A stretch of 64,000 bases of DNA, taken from contig SYEK01000036.1 in the NCBI GenBank assembly GCA_005800815.1, forward strand, positions 1 through 64,000. The letters run 5' to 3'. Below are positions 26,056-34,152 of the stretch, in pieces (position 1 is the first letter of the stretch; every line of letters starts with the position of its first letter). The position numbers and the translations under genes are program-made. The notes beneath the pieces were generated by a model. The model saw nothing but the letters and a program-made list of their open reading frames with translations, made no database searches and had not been told where the DNA came from. This DNA is from Actinomycetota bacterium. GTDB lineage: Bacteria > Actinomycetota > Actinomycetes > Nanopelagicales > Nanopelagicaceae.

Positions 26056-28644
26056 ATGGATAAACGCCTATTGCTCGTTGATGGGCATTCGATGGCATAT
26101 CGCGCCTTCTACGCCCTACCGGTAGAGAATTTCACAACGGCCACCGGTCAGTGCACCAATGCAATCTATGGCTTTGCAACCATGCTTTTGTCCCTACTGA
26201 GCTCTGAGAAACCGACACATGTGGCCGTTGCCTTCGATGTGTCCCGCAAGAGTTTACGTACTGAGATTTTTCCCGAGTACAAGGCGAATCGTGCCAAGAC
26301 GCCAGATGAGTTTCGATCTCAAATGAACTACTTGCATGAACTCGTCACTGCCTTTGGTATCACCTTCTTTGAGCTTGAGGGATATGAGGCCGACGATATT
26401 TTGGCCACATTAACAAAGCAGGCAGAGATAGATGGTTTTGAAACTCTCATCTGTAGTGGCGATCGTGACTCATTCCAGTTGGTCAATCAGATGACGACAG
26501 TGCTCTATCCAAAGCGTGGCGTGAGTGATTTGGCGCGAATGACACCACAGGCGGTTAGCGAAAAATATGGGATGTCTCCCACACAGTATCCAGATTTTGC
26601 AGCCCTGCGCGGAGATCCAAGTGATAATTTACCATCTGTCCCAGGTGTCGGGGAGAAGACAGCGGCAAAGTGGATCATTGATCATCGATCCCTGGCAGAG
26701 TTGATGGCTAACGCCGATAAGCTGCCAGGTAAGGCGGGTCAGTCGTTTCGAGATTCAATGGATGCAGTCAGACTCAATAGCGAGCTCACTCGGTTGGTGT
26801 GCGATGTTCCCATCGAGTTCACAATCCAGGATCTTTCCTGGTCTGGAATCGATGAGAGCAAGACCAACCTTCTTCTTGATATCCTGGAATTTAAGAGCCT
26901 TAAAGAGCGCTTAAAGCCACTCCGTATCAAAGGTAGTGCACCTGCACTTGCTGAACCAGCGCCCTCACTCTTTCCCGTAGAGATGGTAGCCAGATCCTTA
27001 AGCACCGCCGAGGCCGATGCAAAGATCGCATCACATAGTGGCCCAATCGCGCTTGCCTTTGCTTTGGAGGATGGGCAACTGCATCAATACGCCATCGGAC
27101 TCTCACCTGAAAATATATTCTTGGTCCAGAGCTCAAAGATGGGAGATTGGGCCACTGATCCAACAGTCAGCAAGATCACCCACGATGCTAAATCTTTAGC
27201 ACGCAGCACCTGCCTGCTTGGTATCGAATTTGATAGCGCCCTTGCAGCCTACTTGCTTAATCCTGGAGTCCGAGCCCAGAGCTTGCCCGATCTACATCAA
27301 AGGTGGGGAGATGGCCACGCGATAGACAAGTCGAGTAAGGAGCAAGAACTACTATCAAGTGCGCGTGCCTTGTTTTTCCTGCGCGAGAGCCTTATTCGTG
27401 AACTTACAGAGCGAAACCTTCTCGAACTTTTTTCGACGATGGAGCTTCCCATCGCACAGTTGTTAGCCAATATGGAAAGGATCGGGGTGGCTGTCGACAG
27501 GGGCGAGCTAGAGAAGCTTTTTGAATTCTTTGAGCATGAAGTCGCCCGTGAGACCAAAGCTGCCCATGAATCTGCCGGACATGAGTTCAATGTGGCATCT
27601 CCTAAGCAGCTTCAAAGCGTGCTCTTTGATGAGCTGGGCCTGCCCAAGACGAAAAAAATCAAGACAGGCTTTACTACCGATGCTGAAAGTTTGGATTGGC
27701 TTCATCAAAAGACTGGGCATCCGATCTTGACACATTTGCTCCGTATCCGTGAGACCAAGAAACTTTCAACGATTATTGAGGGCTTAATCACCGCAATCGC
27801 ATTCGATGGACGTATTCATACCCACTTTGCCCAAACCGTCACAGCAACTGGGCGGCTCTCATCTATCGCACCAAATCTTCAGAATATTCCTGTGCGCACC
27901 GAAGAGGGACGTCGAATTCGAAACGCATTTGTTGCCGGTGAAGGCTACGTCGGCCTTCTCACCGCCGATTACAGTCAGATAGAGATGCGTATCATGGCTC
28001 ATCTCTCTCACGATGAAAAACTCTTGAGAGCTTTTGAATCTGGGGAGGATCTTCATGCAACGATTGCGGCCGTCATTTTTGGCGTCAAAGCCATCGATGT
28101 CGATCCAGAGATGCGCAGGCAGATAAAAGCCATGTCGTATGGTCTGGCCTACGGTTTATCCTCTTATGGTCTAGCTACTCAATTAGATATTACGCCAGTT
28201 GCAGCTCAATCCCTGATGGATACTTACTTTCAGCGCTTTGGTGGTATCCGCGACTATTTAAAGACGGTAGTCGATGATGCGCGTAAGCTCGGTTATACCG
28301 AAACGATTATGGGACGCAGGCGTTACTTGCCCGATCTTATGAGCGATAATCGAGTGCATCGAGAGGTGGCAGAGAGGATGGCGCTCAACGCCCCGATCCA
28401 GGGATCGGCCGCTGACATCATCAAGTTAGCGATGTTACAGGTACAAAAGGCGATAGAGATTCAAAAGCTGGGCTCACGTCTACTTCTCCAGATACATGAT
28501 GAGCTAATCCTTGAGGTAGCAGAGGGCGAAGAGGAGAAAGTCAGAGAACTAGTAAAGCGGGAAATGGGCTCTGCATATCCACTAAGAGCACCCCTAGATG
28601 TAAATGCTGGCCTTGGTCTAACATGGCATGAAGCGGCGCACTAG
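26056..28644 (+). CDS. polA: DNA polymerase I
   Basis: 862 residues. N-terminal 5' flap nuclease (about 1-290) with LLVDGHSMAYRAF, VAFDVSRKS, EGYEADDILAT, CSGDRDSFQLV and SVPGVGEKTA. The middle domain has the proofreading fold but lacks the DxE metal-binding motif, so it should not proofread, as in other actinobacterial Pol I. Polymerase domain about 490-862: motif A LLTADYSQIEMRIMAH, O-helix RRQIKAMSYGLAYG with Tyr where E. coli has Phe, motif C LLQIHDELILEV. ATG 26056 with a 6-base-spaced -10 and no Shine-Dalgarno suggests a leaderless mRNA. Confidence 0.97.
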   Translation: MDKRLLLVDGHSMAYRAFYALPVENFTTATGQCTNAIYGFATMLLSLLSSEKPTHVAVAFDVSRKSLRTEIFPEYKANRAKTPDEFRSQMNYLHELVTAFGITFFELEGYEADDILATLTKQAEIDGFETLICSGDRDSFQLVNQMTTVLYPKRGVSDLARMTPQAVSEKYGMSPTQYPDFAALRGDPSDNLPSVPGVGEKTAAKWIIDHRSLAELMANADKLPGKAGQSFRDSMDAVRLNSELTRLVCDVPIEFTIQDLSWSGIDESKTNLLLDILEFKSLKERLKPLRIKGSAPALAEPAPSLFPVEMVARSLSTAEADAKIASHSGPIALAFALEDGQLHQYAIGLSPENIFLVQSSKMGDWATDPTVSKITHDAKSLARSTCLLGIEFDSALAAYLLNPGVRAQSLPDLHQRWGDGHAIDKSSKEQELLSSARALFFLRESLIRELTERNLLELFSTMELPIAQLLANMERIGVAVDRGELEKLFEFFEHEVARETKAAHESAGHEFNVASPKQLQSVLFDELGLPKTKKIKTGFTTDAESLDWLHQKTGHPILTHLLRIRETKKLSTIIEGLITAIAFDGRIHTHFAQTVTATGRLSSIAPNLQNIPVRTEEGRRIRNAFVAGEGYVGLLTADYSQIEMRIMAHLSHDEKLLRAFESGEDLHATIAAVIFGVKAIDVDPEMRRQIKAMSYGLAYGLSSYGLATQLDITPVAAQSLMDTYFQRFGGIRDYLKTVVDDARKLGYTETIMGRRRYLPDLMSDNRVHREVAERMALNAPIQGSAADIIKLAMLQVQKAIEIQKLGSRLLLQIHDELILEVAEGEEEKVRELVKREMGSAYPLRAPLDVNAGLGLTWHEAAH

Positions 28645-28653
28645 TTTCACAGG

Positions 28654-29880
28654 CTACTTAACCTGATTAGAGATAGCTTTTATCGCCCGAAGATCTTCCT
28701 CGTCAGTTGGAACAGCATTTGCCGCACTTAATCGTTCGCGTCCAATAGTCAAAATGAGTAAACCAAAGAAGATCATAATTGGTAGCATCGCTAAACCGAT
28801 TCGAGGAGAAAACATCTCTGAAATAATACCTCCAACGGCGGCGCCTAGCGCCATGAACGATCCTTCAATACTCCAAATCCAACCAAGTGATGCCGTCTGC
28901 GACCCCTTTGGTCTAACAACTTCGAGAACTTCAAAGTAGAAGACTTGAAGTGCCCCACCCAGAAAACCAATGCATGCTCCAACTAAAGCCATGGTCCAAT
29001 CTGGATATGTGAAGGCTACAGGAACACATGTAATCATCCACAGCATATAAGTTCGGCGAAGCGCAGACAAAGGAGAGAGTCTTTTTGAAACCAGACCACC
29101 TAATAGCCCTCCCGCAACAGTAGCGATTCCAAAAGCAGCAAAGATCCATGCGACACGATTTTGCACACCTTCTTGAGTCGCAAAGGCCGGGACGGCAACA
29201 TCAAATACTCCCCATCCAAATCCGATAAAGCATCCTTCGAGCATCAGTAATCGAATAGCTCGATCTCGCCACAACTTCTGCTGATTTTTCTGTTTTTTCT
29301 CTGGAATCCAATTTCGGGAGACAGGAGTCAGTGATAACGCGATCCCACCCAAAAACATCAGAGTCGCGATAGTGCCTAGGCCAGATGTCGGACGCGAAGA
29401 AAGTGAGAGGGCTGTTATTACAACGGGACCAATAACGCCAGTTGAATTCATCATGGCCGAATCAAAAGCATATGCAGTTCTCAAATATGAATCAGGAACG
29501 ATGTCCTTCCATAAAGGACGCACTGAGAGATTGATGGGGGGAGCAGTGATTCCTAGAATAAACGCGGTTATTAAAATAGATTTACTGGTATCCATTGTGT
29601 TGAGAATGAGAATCAAGCCTGAATACATAGGGACCAAAATACGAATCGGCCACTTCTGACCAAAACGATCCATGACCGATCCTCGAAGGCCGGCAGAGGC
29701 TGAGCCAGCCAGTGAGTTCAAGCCAATTGCAAAACCAGCCATGGCCACTGAGCCGGTCTCTTGCTCTGTCTTAAAAAATATACCTAAACCGATCATGGAA
29801 TAGGCCAATCGCGCCGGAAATGCGCTGATGCCCAGCTGAATGACCTGTGGAAAGGCCAGCAACTCTCTATATCGCTTCAT
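28654..29880 (-). CDS. MFS transporter, unknown substrate
   Basis: 408 residues with about 12 hydrophobic segments; GFAIGLNSLAGSASAGLRGSVMDRFGQKWPIR includes the MFS motif-A-like loop between helices 2 and 3. The central cytoplasmic loop is basic (PEKKQKNQQKLWRDR). It resembles multidrug or metabolite exporters, but no substrate motif is recognisable. ATG at 29880 is preferred; a TTG at 29910 would add ten residues. It reads against its neighbours between polA and rpsA, which are usually adjacent in actinobacteria, and its wording looks more A/T-rich than theirs, so it may be acquired. TAGACT lies 10 bases upstream of the ATG. Confidence 0.85.
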   Translation of the reverse strand: MKRYRELLAFPQVIQLGISAFPARLAYSMIGLGIFFKTEQETGSVAMAGFAIGLNSLAGSASAGLRGSVMDRFGQKWPIRILVPMYSGLILILNTMDTSKSILITAFILGITAPPINLSVRPLWKDIVPDSYLRTAYAFDSAMMNSTGVIGPVVITALSLSSRPTSGLGTIATLMFLGGIALSLTPVSRNWIPEKKQKNQQKLWRDRAIRLLMLEGCFIGFGWGVFDVAVPAFATQEGVQNRVAWIFAAFGIATVAGGLLGGLVSKRLSPLSALRRTYMLWMITCVPVAFTYPDWTMALVGACIGFLGGALQVFYFEVLEVVRPKGSQTASLGWIWSIEGSFMALGAAVGGIISEMFSPRIGLAMLPIMIFFGLLILTIGRERLSAANAVPTDEEDLRAIKAISNQVK

Positions 29881-29924
29881 TACGAAATGGAGTCTAGCGA
29901 TTAGGCTCAAAAAATTTAGTGGAT

Positions 29925-29954
29925 TTGCCCTTATCTGCTCACAAAGCCTACCCT
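29925..29954 (+). promoter_or_regulatory. rpsA promoter and leader hairpin
   Basis: TTGCCC (29925-29930), 18-base spacer, TACCCT (29949-29954). Transcription from about 29961 would begin at a small CCAC-GAAA-GTGG hairpin (29965-29976, GNRA-type loop), followed by GGAG at 30001-30004 just before the TTG start. Confidence 0.5.
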
Positions 29955-30009
29955 TGCCCTCCAGCCACGAAAGTGGGACCTTCTACTCATCTATCCCTAC
30001 GGAGCACAC

Positions 30010-31383
30010 TTGTCTACAGCACCAGTAATTGCATTGAATGATATTGGTTCGGCCGCTGATTTTCTCGCGGCAATCGAAGGAACAATCAGAAATTTTAATG
30101 ACGGAGATCTCGTCACTGGAACTATCGTCCAAGTTGGTCGCGAAGAGGTACTCGTTGACATCGGATATAAGACTGAGGGAGTAATACCCTCGCGTGAGCT
30201 CTCAATCCGCCATGATGTAGATCCAAATGAGATTGTGAAAGTCGGTGAAAGCATCGAGGCCCTTGTCCTTCAGAAGGAGGATAAAGAGGGTCGTTTGATC
30301 CTCTCCAAAAAGCGCGCACAGTACGAACGCGCATGGGGTGACATCGAAGGAAAGAAAGAGCGTGATGAAGTTGTCATCGGCACAGTCATTGAAGTTGTCA
30401 AGGGTGGGCTCATCGTGGATATCGGACTGCGTGGCTTCCTTCCAGCATCATTGGTCGAAATGCGTCGTGTACGTGACTTGACACCTTATATTGGCAAACA
30501 GGTAGAGGCCCGTATCATCGAGCTTGATAAGAACCGTAATAACGTCGTTCTCTCCCGCCGTGCATTCCTAGAGCAGACACAATCCGAATCACGTACGACA
30601 TTTTTGAATCAACTACACAAGGGTCAGGTCCGCTCCGGAGTTGTCTCATCAATCGTCAATTTTGGTGCCTTTGTTGATCTTGGTGGTGTTGATGGACTTG
30701 TTCACGTATCAGAACTCTCATGGAAACACATCGACCATCCAGGTGAGGTTGTCGAAGTTGGCGATGAGGTTACTGTTGAGGTCTTGGAAGTCGATTTCGA
30801 GCGCGAGCGTGTATCGCTCTCACTCAAGGCAACGCAAGAGGATCCATGGCAGGCCTTTGCCCGTACCCACACAATCAATCAAGTGGTCCCAGGAGTGGTA
30901 ACAAAGCTTGTTCCATTCGGAGCCTTCATTCGAGTGCATGAGGGGATTGAAGGCCTTGTCCACATCTCTGAATTAGCCGAACGACATGTTGAGATTCCGG
31001 AGCAGGTTGTTGCTTTAGATGACGAATTATTTGTGAAGATCATTGATATTGATCTAGAGCGGCGACGCATCTCACTCTCTCTCAAGCAGGCAAATGAGGG
31101 GCATGAGATTGAGATTGAAGCCTTTGATCCAACTCAGTATGGAATGGCTGCTCGTTATGATGCAGAGGGTAATTTCATCTACCCTGAAGGTTTTGATTCA
31201 CAGACCCAAGAGTGGAGGCCAGGCCATGAAACTCAGCGCGAGGAGTGGGAGCGTCAATATGCCCAAGCTCAAGAGCGCTTCATGGCTCATAAGAGGCAAA
31301 AGGCCGAAGCTAAGGCTGCCGATGCAGCGGCAGTTCCAGAGGCCACTGAAGTTGAATCAATAGAGGTAGTTGCTGCAGAGTAA
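30010..31383 (+). CDS. rpsA: 30S ribosomal protein S1
   Basis: Binds mRNA on the small subunit during initiation. 457 residues with four S1 (OB-fold) repeats beginning near residues 33, 118, 205 and 290: GDLVTGTIVQVGREEVLVDIGYKTEGVIPS, ...GLIVDIGLRGFLPAS, ...FGAFVDLGGVDGLVHVSELSW and ...FGAFIRVHEGIEGLVHISEL. The C-terminal tail is rich in Gln, Glu and Ala (QREEWERQYAQAQERF). Four repeats are usual in actinobacteria versus six in E. coli. TTG start at 30010 gives the family N-terminus with ALNDIGSAADFLAAIEGT. Followed by a strong terminator. Confidence 0.97.
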   Translation: MSTAPVIALNDIGSAADFLAAIEGTIRNFNDGDLVTGTIVQVGREEVLVDIGYKTEGVIPSRELSIRHDVDPNEIVKVGESIEALVLQKEDKEGRLILSKKRAQYERAWGDIEGKKERDEVVIGTVIEVVKGGLIVDIGLRGFLPASLVEMRRVRDLTPYIGKQVEARIIELDKNRNNVVLSRRAFLEQTQSESRTTFLNQLHKGQVRSGVVSSIVNFGAFVDLGGVDGLVHVSELSWKHIDHPGEVVEVGDEVTVEVLEVDFERERVSLSLKATQEDPWQAFARTHTINQVVPGVVTKLVPFGAFIRVHEGIEGLVHISELAERHVEIPEQVVALDDELFVKIIDIDLERRRISLSLKQANEGHEIEIEAFDPTQYGMAARYDAEGNFIYPEGFDSQTQEWRPGHETQREEWERQYAQAQERFMAHKRQKAEAKAADAAAVPEATEVESIEVVAAE

Positions 31384-31391
31384 ATATTCTG

Positions 31392-31432
31392 AAGAAAAGA
31401 CCTAGCGCATTTGCTGGGTCTTTTCTTTTTTT
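31392..31432 (+). terminator. Intrinsic terminator of rpsA
   Basis: AAGAAAAGACC (31392-31402) pairs perfectly with GGTCTTTTCTT (31417-31427), extended inward by four more pairs around a GCATTT loop, then six T (31427-31432). The clearest rho-independent terminator in the window. Confidence 0.9.
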
Positions 31433-31455
31433 AGGGGAAAGAATTCGGTTGGGGC

Positions 31456-31461
31456 TATCCT
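31456..31461 (+). promoter_or_regulatory. Leaderless-type -10 box for coaE
   Basis: TATCCT ends 6 bases before the coaE ATG at 31468. No Shine-Dalgarno is present. Lies directly after the rpsA terminator. Confidence 0.5.
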
Positions 31462-31467
31462 TACAAC

Positions 31468-32058
31468 ATGCTCGTCATCGGCTTAACTGGTGGTATCGGT
31501 AGTGGAAAATCACTAGCTGCCGAATACTTTGCCGATCTTGGTGCACTAGTCATCGATGCCGATCAACTAGCACGGGCAGCCATAGAGCGGGGTTCAGCCG
31601 GCTTTGATCAGACTCTTGCAGCCTTTGGAGATTCAATTCTCAAAAATGGTGAGATTGATAGACAGGTGCTAGGTGATATTATTTTTAAGGATGCAATTCA
31701 TAGAGCAACTTTAGAGTCGATCATTCACCCGTATGTTCGCGATCAGTTCGAGGCAGCGGTGGCATCGCTAACAGGTAAGCAAATCTTGGTCTATGAAATC
31801 CCACTTCTCTTTGAGACCAATGGAGCCGATCGTTTTGACCTGGTGATAACAATCGAGGCGCAGATGGATATCCGGATCGCCCGATTACGTGCTAAGGGCT
31901 TACACCTCTCCCAGATTCAGGCCCGCATCGCAGCCCAGGCCACACCAGAACAAAGGCTCTCTATCGCCGATTTCGTCATTGAGAACAACGGTACACAGGA
32001 TGAGTTGCTGCGTCAGGTTGAAAATATTTGGGATGGTTTAACTCTGAGTTCTAACTAG
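31468..32058 (+). CDS. coaE: Dephospho-CoA kinase
   Basis: Phosphorylates dephospho-CoA, the last step of coenzyme A synthesis. 196 residues: P-loop LTGGIGSGKS (8-16), IDADQLAR, the CoA-domain helices, YEIPLLFETNGADRFD and the lid region RIARLRAKGLHLSQIQARIAAQ. It is the single-domain form; mycobacterial CoaE carries an extra C-terminal UPF0157-type domain that is absent here. The stop TAG contributes to the -10 box of uvrB. Confidence 0.96.
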   Translation: MLVIGLTGGIGSGKSLAAEYFADLGALVIDADQLARAAIERGSAGFDQTLAAFGDSILKNGEIDRQVLGDIIFKDAIHRATLESIIHPYVRDQFEAAVASLTGKQILVYEIPLLFETNGADRFDLVITIEAQMDIRIARLRAKGLHLSQIQARIAAQATPEQRLSIADFVIENNGTQDELLRQVENIWDGLTLSSN

Positions 32059-32061
32059 AAT
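32056..32061 (+). promoter_or_regulatory. Leaderless-type -10 box for uvrB
   Basis: TAGAAT with 6 bases to the uvrB ATG at 32068. The TAG is the coaE stop codon. I looked for a LexA-type operator beside it and did not recognise one. Confidence 0.5.
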
Positions 32062-32067
32062 TGGCTC

Positions 32068-34152
32068 ATGCGCCCAGTATCGGATTTAGAGCGACGGGTC
32101 GAACCATTTCAAGTAATCAGTGAGTATATTCCCGCTGGTGATCAACCTGAGGCTATTGCCGAGATTGCTCGGCGCTTTGAGGCAGGAGAGCAGGATGTCG
32201 TTTTACTCGGAGCCACGGGAACTGGCAAATCTGCGACTACGGCCTGGCTCATAGAAAAGCTTCAACGCCCAACCCTTGTTTTGGCACCCAATAAAACCCT
32301 GGCTGCCCAACTTGCAAATGAGTTTCGTGAGCTCTTACCAAATAATGCCGTTGAATACTTTGTCTCTTATTACGACTACTACCAACCTGAGGCCTATGTC
32401 CCTCAGACCGATACATTCATCGAGAAGGATTCAAGCGTCAATGATGAGGTTGAACGGCTGCGCCACTCGGCAACGAACTCACTACTAACGCGCAGAGATG
32501 TCATAGTTGTCGCAACGGTCTCTTGTATCTATGGTCTTGGTACCCCTCAAGAGTACGTCAATCGGATGGTGACACTTCGCGTAGGGGATGAGATCGAGCG
32601 CAATTCTTTGCTTCGACGATTCGTAGATGTTCAGTACAAGCGCAATGACATAACCTTTGAGAGAGGGACCTTCAGAGTTCGTGGAGATACGATCGAGATA
32701 ATCCCGATGTATGAGGAGTTAGCGATTCGAATCGAGATGTTCGGAGATGAGATTGAGAAAATTACCAGTCTTCACCCATTGACCGGGGAGATCATCCGGG
32801 ATGAGAGTGAGACGCACATCTTCCCGGCCACTCATTATGCTGCAGGACCTGAGACCATCAAAAGGGCGATAGGAGATATCCAGGATGAACTCACGATTCA
32901 GCTCAATCTCCTCGAGAAGCAGGGCAAGCTTCTAGAGGCCCAGCGATTACGCATGCGCACGACCTTTGATCTAGAGATGATGGAGCAGATTGGTTTTTGT
33001 AGCGGTATCGAAAACTACTCTCGCCATCTAGATGGTCGCGACCCTGCTTCTGCTCCGAACTGTCTCTTGGATTATTTTCCCGAGGATTTTCTCGTGGTCA
33101 TCGATGAGAGCCATGTAACCATACCCCAGTTGGGTGCGATGTATGAGGGTGATGCATCTAGAAAGCGGACTCTAGTAGAGCATGGCTTTCGTCTACCGAG
33201 TGCGCTAGATAATCGGCCACTCAAGTTTCCTGAGTTTCTAGAGCGCACGGGACAAAAGCTATATCTGTCTGCAACTCCGGGTAAGTACGAGATGGCAAAG
33301 ATTGATGGAGATGTCGTTGAGCAGGTGATTCGTCCAACGGGACTAATTGATCCCCAAATCGTCATCAAACCCATCAAGGGACAGATCGATGATTTATTAC
33401 ATGAGATCAGCATCCGCGCCGATAAAAATGAGAGAGTTCTGGTGACGACCCTGACAAAGAAAATGTCAGAGGATTTGACTGAGTACATGCAGGAAAAAGG
33501 AGTTCGTGTCCGCTATCTGCACTCAGAGGTTGACACTTTGCGCCGAGTAGAGCTCCTACGTGAACTGCGAATGGGTGATTACGATGTACTCATCGGCATC
33601 AACCTACTCCGCGAGGGTTTGGATCTGCCTGAGGTCTCTCTTGTCGCAATTTTAGATGCTGATAAGGAGGGATTCCTGCGCTCCTCCACATCATTGATTC
33701 AAACTATTGGTCGTGCGGCGCGAAACGTTTCAGGTGAGGTTCATATGTATGCCGATAACATCACCGATTCAATGGCCAAGGCTATAGATGAGACTAATCG
33801 TCGCCGCGCAAAACAGGTGACCTATAATCTAGAGCAGGGCGTAGATCCACAGCCCTTGCGCAAGAAGATTGCTGACATAACAGATTTGATCAACCGTGAA
33901 TCGCAGGACACAGATGAACTATTAGAGACAAGTAAGAGAGCCAATCAGAAGAGCTCTACCTCGAGTGGTATCTATTCAAAGGGGGCAACCTCGCTTCCAC
34001 GAGAGGATTTGATGGCATTGATAGGCTCTCTCACCGATCAGATGAAGAATTCAGCTGCGCAGCTCCAATTTGAGGTCGCAGCCCGCTTACGCGATGAGAT
34101 CAAGCTTCTCAAGCGTGAGCTTCGCTCTATGGAGGAGGCCGGAGTGCAATGA
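32068..34152 (+). CDS. uvrB: UvrABC excinuclease subunit B
   Basis: DNA-damage verification helicase of nucleotide excision repair. 694 residues: Walker [11 protein letters not shown] (about 48-57), the beta-hairpin region [23 protein letters not shown], Walker [41 protein letters not shown], and the C-terminal UVR motif (about 650-685, [22 protein letters not shown]) that contacts UvrC. ATGA overlap with uvrA makes uvrB-uvrA a coupled pair, with uvrC close behind. Confidence 0.98.
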   Translation: MRPVSDLERRVEPFQVISEYIPAGDQPEAIAEIARRFEAGEQDVVLLGATGTGKSATTAWLIEKLQRPTLVLAPNKTLAAQLANEFRELLPNNAVEYFVSYYDYYQPEAYVPQTDTFIEKDSSVNDEVERLRHSATNSLLTRRDVIVVATVSCIYGLGTPQEYVNRMVTLRVGDEIERNSLLRRFVDVQYKRNDITFERGTFRVRGDTIEIIPMYEELAIRIEMFGDEIEKITSLHPLTGEIIRDESETHIFPATHYAAGPETIKRAIGDIQDELTIQLNLLEKQGKLLEAQRLRMRTTFDLEMMEQIGFCSGIENYSRHLDGRDPASAPNCLLDYFPEDFLVVIDESHVTIPQLGAMYEGDASRKRTLVEHGFRLPSALDNRPLKFPEFLERTGQKLYLSATPGKYEMAKIDGDVVEQVIRPTGLIDPQIVIKPIKGQIDDLLHEISIRADKNERVLVTTLTKKMSEDLTEYMQEKGVRVRYLHSEVDTLRRVELLRELRMGDYDVLIGINLLREGLDLPEVSLVAILDADKEGFLRSSTSLIQTIGRAARNVSGEVHMYADNITDSMAKAIDETNRRRAKQVTYNLEQGVDPQPLRKKIADITDLINRESQDTDELLETSKRANQKSSTSSGIYSKGATSLPREDLMALIGSLTDQMKNSAAQLQFEVAARLRDEIKLLKRELRSMEEAGVQ

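Noticed and set aside
32030-32067. LexA/SOS box upstream of uvrB
   Set aside because: The short stretch before uvrB contains the -10 box but no recognisable actinobacterial SOS-box palindrome.
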